Below are positions 36,656-44,766 of a DNA stretch of 64,000 nt, in pieces. The translations under genes and the position numbers were made by a program. Every line of letters starts with the position of its first letter. Position 1 is the stretch's first letter. The notes under the pieces are model-generated. The model was not told the origin of the DNA. It worked only from the letters and a program-made list of their open reading frames with translations, and did no database searches. The DNA comes from Anaerophilus nitritigenes (GTDB lineage: Bacteria > Bacillota > Clostridia > Peptostreptococcales > Thermotaleaceae): the NCBI RefSeq assembly GCF_004138215.1, contig NZ_RYYS01000032.1, forward strand, positions 166,821 to 230,820, given 5' to 3'.

Positions 36656-37882
36656 TTGGAAACTGTTATTGTTATCGGAGGTGGAGCTGCAGGAATGATG
36701 GCAGCAGGCACTGCTGCAGCCAAAGGAAATCAAGTTATTTTACTTGAAAAAAATGAAAAGCTTGGAAAAAAGATTTATATTACTGGAAAAGGAAGATGCA
36801 ATGTTACAAACAATGGAGATATAGAGGATTTATTAAATCATATAACGACAAATAAAAATTTTTTATATAGTGCTTTTTATACTTTTACAAATGAAGATTT
36901 AATCAATCTTATGCATAAATATAGTGTTTTTACGAAAGTAGAAAGAGGAAATCGTGTATTTCCAAAGTCGGATAAATCAAGTGATGTTATAAAAGCATTT
37001 GAAAGCTATATGAGAGAATATAATGTAGATATAAGACTTCAAAGACAAGTAAGTGAAATACTTCAAGAAAAGGGGCAAGTCATAGGAGTAAGATTAACAG
37101 ATGGACAGAAAGTGTTAGGAAATAAAGTTATAGTAGCTACAGGAGGTATGAGTTATCCAACTACAGGATCTACAGGAGATGGATACAAATTTGCAAAAGC
37201 CTTTGATCATGATATTGTTCCTATAAAACCATCTTTAGCTCCATTAGAGATTCAAGAAGATTGGGTAAAAGAATTACAAGGACTATCGCTTAAAAATGTG
37301 TCTTTACAAGCTAGTTTTAAGGGAAAAGTCATTTATGAGGAATTTGGAGAAATGATATTTACTCATTTTGGTATTTCTGGTCCCGTTGTTCTTAGTATGA
37401 GTAATTATATTAAAAATTATCTAGAAAAAGGGAAAATAGAAATTGTTTTAAATTTAAAGCCAGCTTTAAGTTCAGAACAATTGGATAAAAGAATCATTAA
37501 AGATTTTGAAAAATATTCAAAAAAACAATTTAAAAATGCTTTGAAGGATTTACTTCCTTTAAAGTTAATTCCGATTGTTATTTCTATATCAGGTATACCA
37601 GAAGAAAAATATGTAAACCAAATTACAAAAGATGAAAGAATCAATCTTCTACATTTATTGCAAAATATAAAAATGACAGTAAAAAAGATAAGACCTATCC
37701 AAGAGGCTATTATAACTTCAGGGGGAATTAATACAAAAGAAATTAATCCTTCTACTATGGAATCTAAAAAAATAAAAGGTCTTTATTTTGCAGGAGAAGT
37801 AATTGATGTAGATGCACTAACAGGAGGATACAATCTTCAAATTGCTTTTTCTACTGGTTTTTTAGCAGGAAGTAATGTATAA
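36656..37882 (+). CDS. HI0933/YhiN-family flavoprotein
   Basis: 408 residues from TTG 36656, 9 bases after AGAGG; ATG 36647 overlaps the SD. FAD-binding GxGxxG in VIVIGGGAAGMMAAGTAA, then the family hallmark GKKIYITGKGRCNVTNN, VATGGMSYPTTGSTGDGYKF, and the C-terminal GEVIDVDALTGGYNLQIAFS. Relatives include E. coli YhiN and BaiN of gut clostridia; the natural reaction of most members is unknown. It lies just upstream of cmk, a common arrangement in Clostridia. Confidence 0.9.
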   Translation: METVIVIGGGAAGMMAAGTAAAKGNQVILLEKNEKLGKKIYITGKGRCNVTNNGDIEDLLNHITTNKNFLYSAFYTFTNEDLINLMHKYSVFTKVERGNRVFPKSDKSSDVIKAFESYMREYNVDIRLQRQVSEILQEKGQVIGVRLTDGQKVLGNKVIVATGGMSYPTTGSTGDGYKFAKAFDHDIVPIKPSLAPLEIQEDWVKELQGLSLKNVSLQASFKGKVIYEEFGEMIFTHFGISGPVVLSMSNYIKNYLEKGKIEIVLNLKPALSSEQLDKRIIKDFEKYSKKQFKNALKDLLPLKLIPIVISISGIPEEKYVNQITKDERINLLHLLQNIKMTVKKIRPIQEAIITSGGINTKEINPSTMESKKIKGLYFAGEVIDVDALTGGYNLQIAFSTGFLAGSNV

Positions 37883-37900
37883 AGAACGGGGGAAAATAAG

Positions 37901-38551
37901 ATGGATTTTATGAGTATTGCATTAGATGGACCTGCAGGAGCTGGGAAAAGTACTATTGCAAAAAAAATATCAGAAATTAAAAATATTACTTATATTGATA
38001 CAGGTGCTATGTATAGAGCAATTGCTTTAAAAGTAATTAAAGAAAATATAGATATAAAAAATCAAGATGATATCAAAAAAATGTTATTGGGTACCCAAAT
38101 TGATATAAAAGGAAACGATATATTATTAGATGATCAAATCGTCACAGATGAGATCAGAAATCCTAATGTGAACAAAATGGTTTCACATGTAGCTAAAATT
38201 TTAGAGGTTAGAGAAAAAATGACTTATTTACAAAGAAAAAATGCATCTTATCAAGATGTAATTATGGATGGCAGAGATATTGGTACGTTTGTTCTTCCAA
38301 ATGCAACTTATAAATTTTACTTAACTGCATCTATAGAAGAAAGAGCAAAAAGAAGATATGTAGAATTAAAAGAAAAAGGTTTTGAAGTGACTTTAGAAGA
38401 AATTAAAGATGAGATTCAAAAAAGAGATAAAATGGATATGGAAAGAGAAATTGCACCACTTAAAAAGGCTAAAGATGCTATTGAAATAGATACTACTGGA
38501 AAAGGAATTGAACAAGTAATCATGGAGATATTAAAATGTTTGAAAGAATAA
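37901..38551 (+). CDS. cmk: Cytidylate kinase
   Basis: 216 residues. It phosphorylates CMP/dCMP. P-loop IALDGPAGAGKSTIAKKI at the N-terminus, then YIDTGAMYRAIALKVI, VIMDGRDIGTFVLPNA, and the lid RAKRRYVELKEKGF. ATG 37901 is 8 bases after ACGGGGG. In most Clostridia cmk is followed by plsC and then ispH-rpsA; plsC is missing here. Confidence 0.95.
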   Translation: MDFMSIALDGPAGAGKSTIAKKISEIKNITYIDTGAMYRAIALKVIKENIDIKNQDDIKKMLLGTQIDIKGNDILLDDQIVTDEIRNPNVNKMVSHVAKILEVREKMTYLQRKNASYQDVIMDGRDIGTFVLPNATYKFYLTASIEERAKRRYVELKEKGFEVTLEEIKDEIQKRDKMDMEREIAPLKKAKDAIEIDTTGKGIEQVIMEILKCLKE

Positions 38552-38635
38552 AAGCAACTTTTATAATTTTAAAGAAGGAGTTTGTAAGAATATGTAGAAT
38601 TTAAAATAAATGTGCCTGTAGGAGGGATGATTATA

Positions 38636-40612
38636 TTGAAAATTGTTGTTGCCAATAATGCAGGTTTTTGCTTTGGGGTAAAACAAGCTATGAATCAAAC
38701 AATAGATGCTATTGATAAGGATCAAAATGAAAAAATATATACCTATGGGCCACTGATTCATAATCATCAAGTAATACATAAACTAGAGTCTATGGGAGTT
38801 TATGCAATTGAAGATATAAAAAGAGCACAACATAAAACTTTGATTATACGTTCTCATGGAGTTGCTCTTAATTTTTATGATTCTACTCATGAATATGATA
38901 TAGAATTAATTGATGCGACGTGTCCTTTTGTAAGAAAAGTACAAAAAATTGCCAAAGAGTATTATGATAAAGGATATGATGTGATCATTGTAGGAAATCC
39001 AAAACATCCTGAAGTTATAGGGATTAATGGATGGTGTAACAATCAAGCTTATATTGTAGAAACTTTAGAAGATGTTTCTAAATTAGAATCTTTAAATAAA
39101 ATTTGTGTAGTAGCACAGACGACTATTACTCAAGGTTTGTGGAATGATGTAGTAGAGAAGTTAGAAAAAAAATCTGCTACATTAAAAACATTTAATACTA
39201 TTTGTACAGCTACAATAGAAAGGCAAAAGTCATGTGCTCAAGTATCTAAGATGGTAGATGCTATGATTGTAATTGGTGGATATCATAGTTCTAATACTCA
39301 AAAATTGGTACAAATCAGTAAAAAATATTGTAAGAATACTTATCATATAGAAACTGCTGAAGAGTTACCAATAGAAAAAATAAAAAAATTTGATAAAATT
39401 GGAGTAACGGCCGGAGCTTCAACACCGGACTGGATTATTAAGGAGGCTATTAATAAAATGAGTAATACAGAAAATAATGATATGATGAGTTTAATGGAAG
39501 AATATGAAAAAAGTTTTAAAGTTCTTAGAAGAGGAGATATTCTAAAAGGAACTGTTATTCTTGTTACAGATAAAGAAATTATGGTAAATGTAGGATATAA
39601 ATCAGATGGAATTGTTCCTAAAAATGAAATCACTAATGATGCTTTAGTAAATCCTCGTGAACTAGTAAAAGAAGGGGATGAAATTGAAGTATATATAGTA
39701 AGTACAGATGATGGAGAAGGAAATCTTCTTTTATCTAAAAAAAGAGTAGATGCAAGAAAAGATTGGGAAGAATTAAAAGAGTCACAAGAAAAAAACAATG
39801 TGATTTCTGTAAAGGTTTTAGAAGTCGTAAAAGGTGGGGTTATTGCTGGATATAAAGAAATTAGAGGATTTATTCCAGCATCTCAATTATCAACTAGTTA
39901 TGTAGAAGATATGAAAAGCTTTATAGGTAAAGAATTATATGTGCGAGTGATTGAGTTTGATCAAAGAAAGAAAAAAATTGTATTTTCTCGTAAAGTAGTA
40001 ATGGAAGAAGAAAATCAAATCAAGCGTCGCATGTTATGGGAGAATATTTCAAAAGATAAAATTATCGAAGGACAAGTAAGAAGAATTGTAGATTTCGGTG
40101 CATTCGTAGATTTAGGAGGCATAGATGGGCTTATTCATATTTCTGATCTTTCTTGGGGGAGAATCAAACATCCTACAGAAGTAGTTAAAGTAGGACAACA
40201 AGTAAAAGTAATTGTATTGGACTTTGATAAAGAAAAAGAAAGAATATCATTAGGGATGAAACAAATTACAAAAGAACCATGGGATACAGTGGAAGAAAGA
40301 TATCATATTGGAGATATTGTTGAGGGGAAAGTATTAAAGCTTGTCGATTTTGGTGCTTTTGTTGAAGTAGAAACAGGCATTGATGGATTGGTTCATATTT
40401 CTCAAATTTGTGATCGACACATTGCAAAGCCATCGGAAGAAATCCATGTAGGTCAAAAGGTAAACGTTAAAATACTTGATGTAAATAAAGAAAATAAAAG
40501 AATGAGCTTAAGTATAAAAGAAGCTATTGAAGATGCTAATGAACCTAATCTAGAAGAAATTAATAAATATGAATCTACTACTATAGGAGAAATACTAGGA
40601 TCTAAAGAATAA
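38636..40612 (+). CDS. ispH: IspH-RpsA fusion: HMBPP reductase plus S1-domain protein
   Basis: 658 residues from TTG 38636, 9 bases after AGGAGGG. Residues 1-about 280 are IspH, the last enzyme of the MEP isoprenoid pathway, with the three [4Fe-4S] cysteines in NNAGFCFGVKQA, DATCPFVRK and CTATIERQ. The rest carries four S1 RNA-binding repeats (starting near RGDILKGTVI, NNVISVKVLE, DKIIEGQVRR, GDIVEGKVLK), like ribosomal protein S1. The fusion, usual in Clostridia, links isoprenoid synthesis and translation in one polypeptide. The two parts are joined by a short linker (MSNTENNDMMSLMEEYEKS). Confidence 0.95.
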   Translation: MKIVVANNAGFCFGVKQAMNQTIDAIDKDQNEKIYTYGPLIHNHQVIHKLESMGVYAIEDIKRAQHKTLIIRSHGVALNFYDSTHEYDIELIDATCPFVRKVQKIAKEYYDKGYDVIIVGNPKHPEVIGINGWCNNQAYIVETLEDVSKLESLNKICVVAQTTITQGLWNDVVEKLEKKSATLKTFNTICTATIERQKSCAQVSKMVDAMIVIGGYHSSNTQKLVQISKKYCKNTYHIETAEELPIEKIKKFDKIGVTAGASTPDWIIKEAINKMSNTENNDMMSLMEEYEKSFKVLRRGDILKGTVILVTDKEIMVNVGYKSDGIVPKNEITNDALVNPRELVKEGDEIEVYIVSTDDGEGNLLLSKKRVDARKDWEELKESQEKNNVISVKVLEVVKGGVIAGYKEIRGFIPASQLSTSYVEDMKSFIGKELYVRVIEFDQRKKKIVFSRKVVMEEENQIKRRMLWENISKDKIIEGQVRRIVDFGAFVDLGGIDGLIHISDLSWGRIKHPTEVVKVGQQVKVIVLDFDKEKERISLGMKQITKEPWDTVEERYHIGDIVEGKVLKLVDFGAFVEVETGIDGLVHISQICDRHIAKPSEEIHVGQKVNVKILDVNKENKRMSLSIKEAIEDANEPNLEEINKYESTTIGEILGSKE

Positions 40613-40636
40613 GGAAGATCATCTTTCTTATTCTTT
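40608..40636 (+). terminator. Terminator after ispH-rpsA
   Basis: AATAAGGAAGA/TCTTTCTTATT stem with a 3-base loop, one mismatch, and T-rich sequence after it. Confidence 0.7.
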
Positions 40637-40700
40637 TCTAAATTTAGGGGGTATATATAAGCTTGATATGAAAATGAATCATGATTAAAGGGGGCAAGCT

Positions 40701-41471
40701 ATGAATAATTATGAGTTATTTAAAGAAAAAATCCATAAAAAAACAGGGATTAATTTATCTTATTATAAAGAAAGACAGATGAAAAGAAGAATTGATTCTT
40801 TGATGAAAAGAAATAACTTTTCGAATTATGATGATTATTTTAATGCTATGAATAAAGATTCAAAGATTTTTGAAGAATTTATTAATTATCTTACCATCAA
40901 TGTTTCAGAGTTTTTTAGAAATCCTAGTCAATGGAGTATTTTACAAAAGGATATTTTTCCGGATCTTTTAAAGAAGAGTAGAAGTTTGAAAATATGGAGT
41001 GCTGCATGTTCTACAGGAGATGAACCTTATTCATTGGTGATGGCTTTAAGTGAATTAGTACCTTTAAGTAATATTAAAATCTTGGCTACAGATATTGATA
41101 AAGAAGTGATTAATAAAGCGAAGTCAGGTATTTATTCTGCTAAAAGTATTGAAAATGTTCCTAAGCATTTGGCAAGTAAATATTTTGAAAAAATAGGAGA
41201 ATCTTTTAAAATAAAAGATGAAATTAAAAATTGTGTACAATTTAAACAACACAATTTACTAAAAGATCCTTATCCAGATCAATGTGATTTGATTGTATGT
41301 AGAAATGTAATGATTTATTTCACAGAGGAATCTAAAGAAATCATGTATAAAAAATTTCGCGATGCATTAAAAGAGAATGGAATATTATTTGTAGGAAGTA
41401 CAGAACAAATTATATTGCCTACAAGATACCAATTGGATTCTGCAAAAACTTTTTTTTATAAGAGAATATAA
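40701..41471 (+). CDS. cheR: CheR-type chemoreceptor methyltransferase
   Basis: 256 residues. An N-terminal helical CheR domain is followed by a SAM-binding Rossmann fold (IWSAACSTGDEPYSLVMAL, ILATDIDKEVINKAKSGIY, DLIVCRNVMIYFTEE). FFRNPSQW contains the conserved FFR. It methylates glutamates on MCPs. It stands alone without other che genes; the only receptor-like gene in the window (23675) is soluble. ATG behind AAAGGGGG. Confidence 0.93.
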   Translation: MNNYELFKEKIHKKTGINLSYYKERQMKRRIDSLMKRNNFSNYDDYFNAMNKDSKIFEEFINYLTINVSEFFRNPSQWSILQKDIFPDLLKKSRSLKIWSAACSTGDEPYSLVMALSELVPLSNIKILATDIDKEVINKAKSGIYSAKSIENVPKHLASKYFEKIGESFKIKDEIKNCVQFKQHNLLKDPYPDQCDLIVCRNVMIYFTEESKEIMYKKFRDALKENGILFVGSTEQIILPTRYQLDSAKTFFYKRI

Positions 41472-41569
41472 TGATATAAAACATGTATCATATTTCTTTG
41501 AATATATAGTTTTTCTTTTTAAAATATAAAAAAGTCTTATCTTGGAAGATTTATAAGTACATTTTTGAA

Positions 41570-41630
41570 ATACGTAACGGAAATTATAGTGTTATTCAAA
41601 AGTGTATCAAGTATATAATTTCCTACGTAT
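41570..41630. repeat. Bulged 17-bp inverted repeat, possible small-RNA stem
   Basis: ATACGTA-AC-GGAAATTATA (41570-41588) pairs with TATAATTTCCTACGTAT (41614-41630); the left arm has a 2-base bulge. The loop is 25 bases. It directly precedes a strong terminator, so together they could be a short RNA gene or the trace of a small transposable element. Confidence 0.5.
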
Positions 41631-41634
41631 TATG

Positions 41635-41684
41635 AAAAAAGCTACTTTTTTTACAATGAAATTTGTAAAAAGGTAGCTTTTTTT
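41635..41684. terminator. Long, nearly symmetrical terminator hairpin
   Basis: AAAAAAGCTAC...TTTTTACAA pairs with TTGTAAAAA...GTAGCTTTTTTT, about 20 bp with one bulged/mismatched position. T-runs are present on both strands. Confidence 0.75.
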
Positions 41685-41712
41685 GATGTAAACATCTATT
41701 TGTTGTTAAAGC

Positions 41713-41741
41713 TTGACTAAAATTAATATTCTAAATTTAAT
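41713..41741 (+). promoter_or_regulatory. Promoter of the MerR/coiled-coil gene
   Basis: TTGACT (41713-41718), a 17-bp spacer, TTTAAT (41736-41741). Confidence 0.6.
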
Positions 41742-41800
41742 ACAAAATTGCAGGAATTATAAATATATAAAAGAATATTTACATTGAAGGAGTGATGAAC

Positions 41801-42415
41801 GTGATCGATAAAGAAAAAAGATATTCTATTTCAGAAGTAAGTAAATTAACAGGGTATGAAACCCATGTGCTAAGATATTATGAGAGTGATTTTGACTTAG
41901 AGATTCCTAGAACAAATACAAATCGCAGATATTATACTTATAAAGAAATAGAAAGACTATTTTATATTAAAGAGCTTCAAGAAAGAGGGCTTACGAATAA
42001 ACAAATCAAATTGATTTTAGAAGCACCAGAGTTAGTGATTCCTTCAACTAGTCAAGTAGCTGTAACCTCAGAATCACAAGAGTTGTGTATTGTAAGAAAT
42101 GATTCTACAAAGGATATGATTCAAAAAATTTGTAATGAAGTTAAAGAGACTATTGGATTTAATATAGGTAATAAGCTAGAAGAAACAAAGGATGAAATTA
42201 TTGATTATTTTAATTCTATGAAAAAAGAGGAAGAAGAGCTTGAAAATACAGATGGAATTCGTAAGGAAAAAGACGTTTTGATTTGTGAAAATGCAAGGCT
42301 TAAGATGAAAGTGAAAGAGAAGTCTTATGAGATGGCTCAATTAAGAGAGAAAATGAAAAGATTAGAAGAAAAAAATAAACCTTTTTGGAAAAAAATATTT
42401 TTCAAGAGTTCTTAA
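41801..42415 (+). CDS. MerR-type HTH protein with coiled coil and basic-aromatic C-terminus (RacA-like architecture)
   Basis: 204 residues from GTG 41801, 8 bases after GAAGGAG. The N-terminal MerR HTH (YSISEVSKLTGYETHVLRYY, NRRYYTYKEIERLFYIKEL, LTNKQIKLIL) is followed by a linker, a coiled coil (about 140-190) and the end NKPFWKKIFFKSS. No ligand-binding domain is visible. This arrangement is like RacA of Bacillus, which ties the chromosome to the pole during sporulation, but sequence similarity outside the HTH cannot be judged. A DNA-binding architectural or regulatory protein is the safe call. Confidence 0.75.
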   Translation: MIDKEKRYSISEVSKLTGYETHVLRYYESDFDLEIPRTNTNRRYYTYKEIERLFYIKELQERGLTNKQIKLILEAPELVIPSTSQVAVTSESQELCIVRNDSTKDMIQKICNEVKETIGFNIGNKLEETKDEIIDYFNSMKKEEEELENTDGIRKEKDVLICENARLKMKVKEKSYEMAQLREKMKRLEEKNKPFWKKIFFKSS

Positions 42416-42509
42416 TTGATAGAATGATGAAATTTGTAATAAAATGTGAATCGTTTATTTGAAAATTTTAAATAATAAATAAAATTCTATATATTAAAAA
42501 TGTTTTATA

Positions 42510-42518
42510 TGTTATAAT
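42510..42518 (+). promoter_or_regulatory. Extended -10 promoter of ald
   Basis: TGTTATAAT (TGn-TATAAT), 64 bp before the ald start. Confidence 0.55.
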
Positions 42519-42582
42519 TATTTTAGGACATATACTATTGTATTATATATAGTGTACATAAAAACTAAATGGGGGGATTAAC

Positions 42583-43722
42583 ATGATTATTGGAGTTCCA
42601 AAGGAGATTAAAAACAATGAAAACAGAGTAGCCATTACACCGGCAGGAGTAGAATCTTTTGTGAAAAATGGACACAAGGTAATCATTGAACATAATGCAG
42701 GGATGGGAATAGGGATAGATGACGAGGCTTTTAAAAGTGCAGGAGCTGAAATTATACCTACTGCAAAAGAAGTATTTGATCAAGCAGATATGATTATAAA
42801 GGTAAAAGAACCATTAAAAGAAGAATATGAATATTTTAGAGAAGGACAAATTTTATATACATATCTACATTTAGCACCAGAACCAGAACTTACAAAAGCT
42901 CTTTTAGAGAAAAAAGTAGTTGGTATTGCTTATGAAACCGTTCAATTAGCTGATAAATCTTTACCACTTCTTACTCCGATGAGTATGATTGCTGGAAGAA
43001 TGGCTACACAAGTAGGGGCACAATTTTTAGAAAAGCATGAAGGCGGCAAAGGGATGTTATTAGGGGGAGTTCCTGGAGTTGCTCCTGCAGAAGTTGTAGT
43101 AATCGGCGGAGGAATTGTTGGAACAAATGCAGCTAAAATGGCAGTAGGTTTAGGTGCAAATGTTACGATTTTGGATATTAATCCAGCAAGGCTGCTATAT
43201 TTAGATGATTTATTTGAAGGTAGAGTAAATACAATTATGTCTAATAGTTATAACATAGCAAAAGCTGTTCAAAAAGCAGATTTATTGATTGGATCTGTAT
43301 TGATTCCTGGTGCAAAAGCTCCTACACTTGTAACAGAAGAAATGGTAAAAACTATGGAGCCAGGTTCTGTTATAGTAGACGTAGCTATTGACCAAGGGGG
43401 TTCTATTGAAACAATTGATAGAATTTCAACTCATGATAATCCAACTTATGAAAAACATGGGGTGCTTCATTATGCTGTTGCAAATATGCCAGGTGCAGTA
43501 GCTAGAACTGCTACTTTTGCTCTTACTAATTCAACTATACCTTATGGACTAAAAATTGCAAATAAAGGATATGTTGCTGCTCTTCGTGAAGATCCTGCTC
43601 TAGCAAAAGGTTTAAATACAATTGATGGAAAAATTACTTATGAATCTGTAGCAAAAGTTCATAATTTAGAATATACACCTATTGAAGAAATTCTAGGTTG
43701 CGAAGTGGAAGCTACTATTTAG
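42583..43722 (+). CDS. ald: Alanine dehydrogenase
   Basis: 379 residues; NAD-dependent interconversion of L-alanine and pyruvate with ammonia. N-terminal [23 protein letters not shown]-binding [20 protein letters not shown], catalytic-region residues in [14 protein letters not shown] and [13 protein letters not shown], and C-terminal [19 protein letters not shown]. The length is normal. In spore formers Ald supports sporulation or germination energy metabolism. It is monocistronic with a terminator downstream. Confidence 0.97.
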   Translation: MIIGVPKEIKNNENRVAITPAGVESFVKNGHKVIIEHNAGMGIGIDDEAFKSAGAEIIPTAKEVFDQADMIIKVKEPLKEEYEYFREGQILYTYLHLAPEPELTKALLEKKVVGIAYETVQLADKSLPLLTPMSMIAGRMATQVGAQFLEKHEGGKGMLLGGVPGVAPAEVVVIGGGIVGTNAAKMAVGLGANVTILDINPARLLYLDDLFEGRVNTIMSNSYNIAKAVQKADLLIGSVLIPGAKAPTLVTEEMVKTMEPGSVIVDVAIDQGGSIETIDRISTHDNPTYEKHGVLHYAVANMPGAVARTATFALTNSTIPYGLKIANKGYVAALREDPALAKGLNTIDGKITYESVAKVHNLEYTPIEEILGCEVEATI

Positions 43723-43744
43723 TAGATTGAATTTATAAACAGGG

Positions 43745-43778
43745 AGAAGCTGCTATTTTAGTGGCTTCTTTTTTTATG
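43745..43778 (+). terminator. Terminator after ald
   Basis: AGAAGCTGCTA/TAGTGGCTTCT stem (two wobbles) followed by seven or more T. Confidence 0.8.
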
Positions 43779-43817
43779 ATAAAATAATAGTTACTTAATT
43801 TAAATATTAGTAAAAAG

Positions 43818-43826
43818 TGTTATAAT
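43818..43826 (+). promoter_or_regulatory. Extended -10 promoter for the 112-residue Cys-rich protein
   Basis: TGTTATAAT; no convincing -35. It implies a 5' leader of about 240 bases. Confidence 0.5.
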
Positions 43827-43839
43827 TTTAAGTAGCTAG

Positions 43840-43978
43840 GACTTCATATCCCTACATAAATTGGTATTAAGTAAACCTAAAAAGTGATGGAGTTATACAT
43901 ATGTTCTAATGTAAAATGAATATATTAAATGATAAAGTAACATCATATAGGTTGAGATATCGTTAATGTGTGGAAGTC
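43840..43978 (+). ncRNA. Candidate structured leader RNA
   Basis: Three nested helices can form: GACTTC (43840-43845) with GAAGTC (43973-43978), AACCTA (43874-43879) with TAGGTT (43948-43953), and TGATG (43885-43889) with CATCA (43941-43945). This is not a known riboswitch class as far as I can see. The helices are short, so chance pairing is possible. Confidence 0.4.
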
Positions 43979-44075
43979 TTTATTAAAAAAATATCTAAAT
44001 AGAAAATAGTACTTATATGGTATTAGAGAAATCAATTATTATTAAATAATAATTTTGTAAATGGAGGTAAATAGT

Positions 44076-44414
44076 ATGATTATATTAGATGAACTTTTAT
44101 TAAAAGATAAAGAATATTCACACGTACCAAATGAAGAGGTAGTAGGTACATTAATATTTGATAATACTGGCTATTTATTAGGAAGAGCTTGGAATAAAAA
44201 GTTTAATTTTAGTAGAGATATGATAATTTATAAAAATGAATATTATCTAATACAAGAATTGAATCGATATACAGATAAACCAGACGAATTGATTCTAATG
44301 AAAATGTCTACAGTTCCAGATATGACCAAAAAGAAATGTGAAGATTGTTTCTTACATCATCAATGCCATATTGAGGGACATGAAGATAATCATAAACCCT
44401 GTGAACATGAATAG
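44076..44414 (+). CDS. Small protein with C-terminal Cys/His cluster, unknown function
   Basis: 112 residues from ATG 44076, 8 bases after GGAGGT. The N-terminal part (about 1-80) is a small beta-rich domain with no recognised family (EVVGTLIFDNTGYLLGRAWN, LIQELNRYTDKPDELILMKM). The C-terminal 30 residues hold KKCEDCFLHHQCHIEGHEDN then HKPCEHE, with four Cys and several His, suited to bind zinc or an Fe-S cluster. No signal peptide or membrane helix. It has its own promoter with a long leader, and a terminator after it. Confidence 0.8.
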   Translation: MIILDELLLKDKEYSHVPNEEVVGTLIFDNTGYLLGRAWNKKFNFSRDMIIYKNEYYLIQELNRYTDKPDELILMKMSTVPDMTKKKCEDCFLHHQCHIEGHEDNHKPCEHE

Positions 44415-44448
44415 GAAGAGTAAAAAATCATTTGATATTATTACTTGG

Positions 44449-44475
44449 TAGGAGCTATAGAGCTCCTTTGTTTTT
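44449..44475 (+). terminator. Terminator after the Cys-rich gene
   Basis: AGGAGCT/AGCTCCT with an ATAG loop and the tail TTGTTTTTT. Confidence 0.82.
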
Positions 44476-44766
44476 TGCTAAAGAACTGTTGTATAAGTAT
44501 TGGAAATTTTCACAAGCTTAGAAGAAAATTATATATAAATATTCATTGATAAACTTATATTTATTACAAAATATGATCATATTATATTTACCATTTTAGA
44601 GATTTAAGATCATGAATAATTATATTTTTACTGCAAAATTTATAACTGTATTGCCAAAACCAATAGTATAACCTTGAATACAATTACACCAAACTGATAT
44701 AATATGTTATGATATAAAACAAGTTATATTTTAAAAAGTTATTCAGTATGAAGGAGCGATAATTGA
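44476..44766 (+). promoter_or_regulatory. AT-rich gap with the miaB operon promoter
   Basis: No gene is seen. The promoter TTGAAT (44674-44679), 18-bp spacer, TATAAT (44698-44703) lies 64 bp before miaB and probably serves miaB-mutS-mutL-miaA-hfq. The rest is very AT-rich with no clear structure. Confidence 0.6.

Larger units (their letters stand above)
41472..41800 (+). other. Gene-free gap between cheR and the MerR-type gene
   Basis: No coding sequence is visible in these 329 bp. They hold a probable cheR terminator (weak stem near 41531-41560), a bulged 17-bp hairpin (41570-41630), a long terminator hairpin (41635-41684) and a promoter (41713-41741), each described separately. Confidence 0.7.
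43723..44075 (+). other. Gene-free gap between ald and the Cys-rich protein
   Basis: No gene is visible in these 353 bp. They contain the ald terminator, an extended -10 promoter and a leader of about 240 bases with three nested helices (43840-43978), listed separately. Confidence 0.75.

Noticed and set aside
39343..39798. 151-codon open frame on the minus strand
   Set aside because: Antisense shadow of the ispH-rpsA fusion; Ser/Leu/Ile-rich, typical of a mirrored AT-rich gene.
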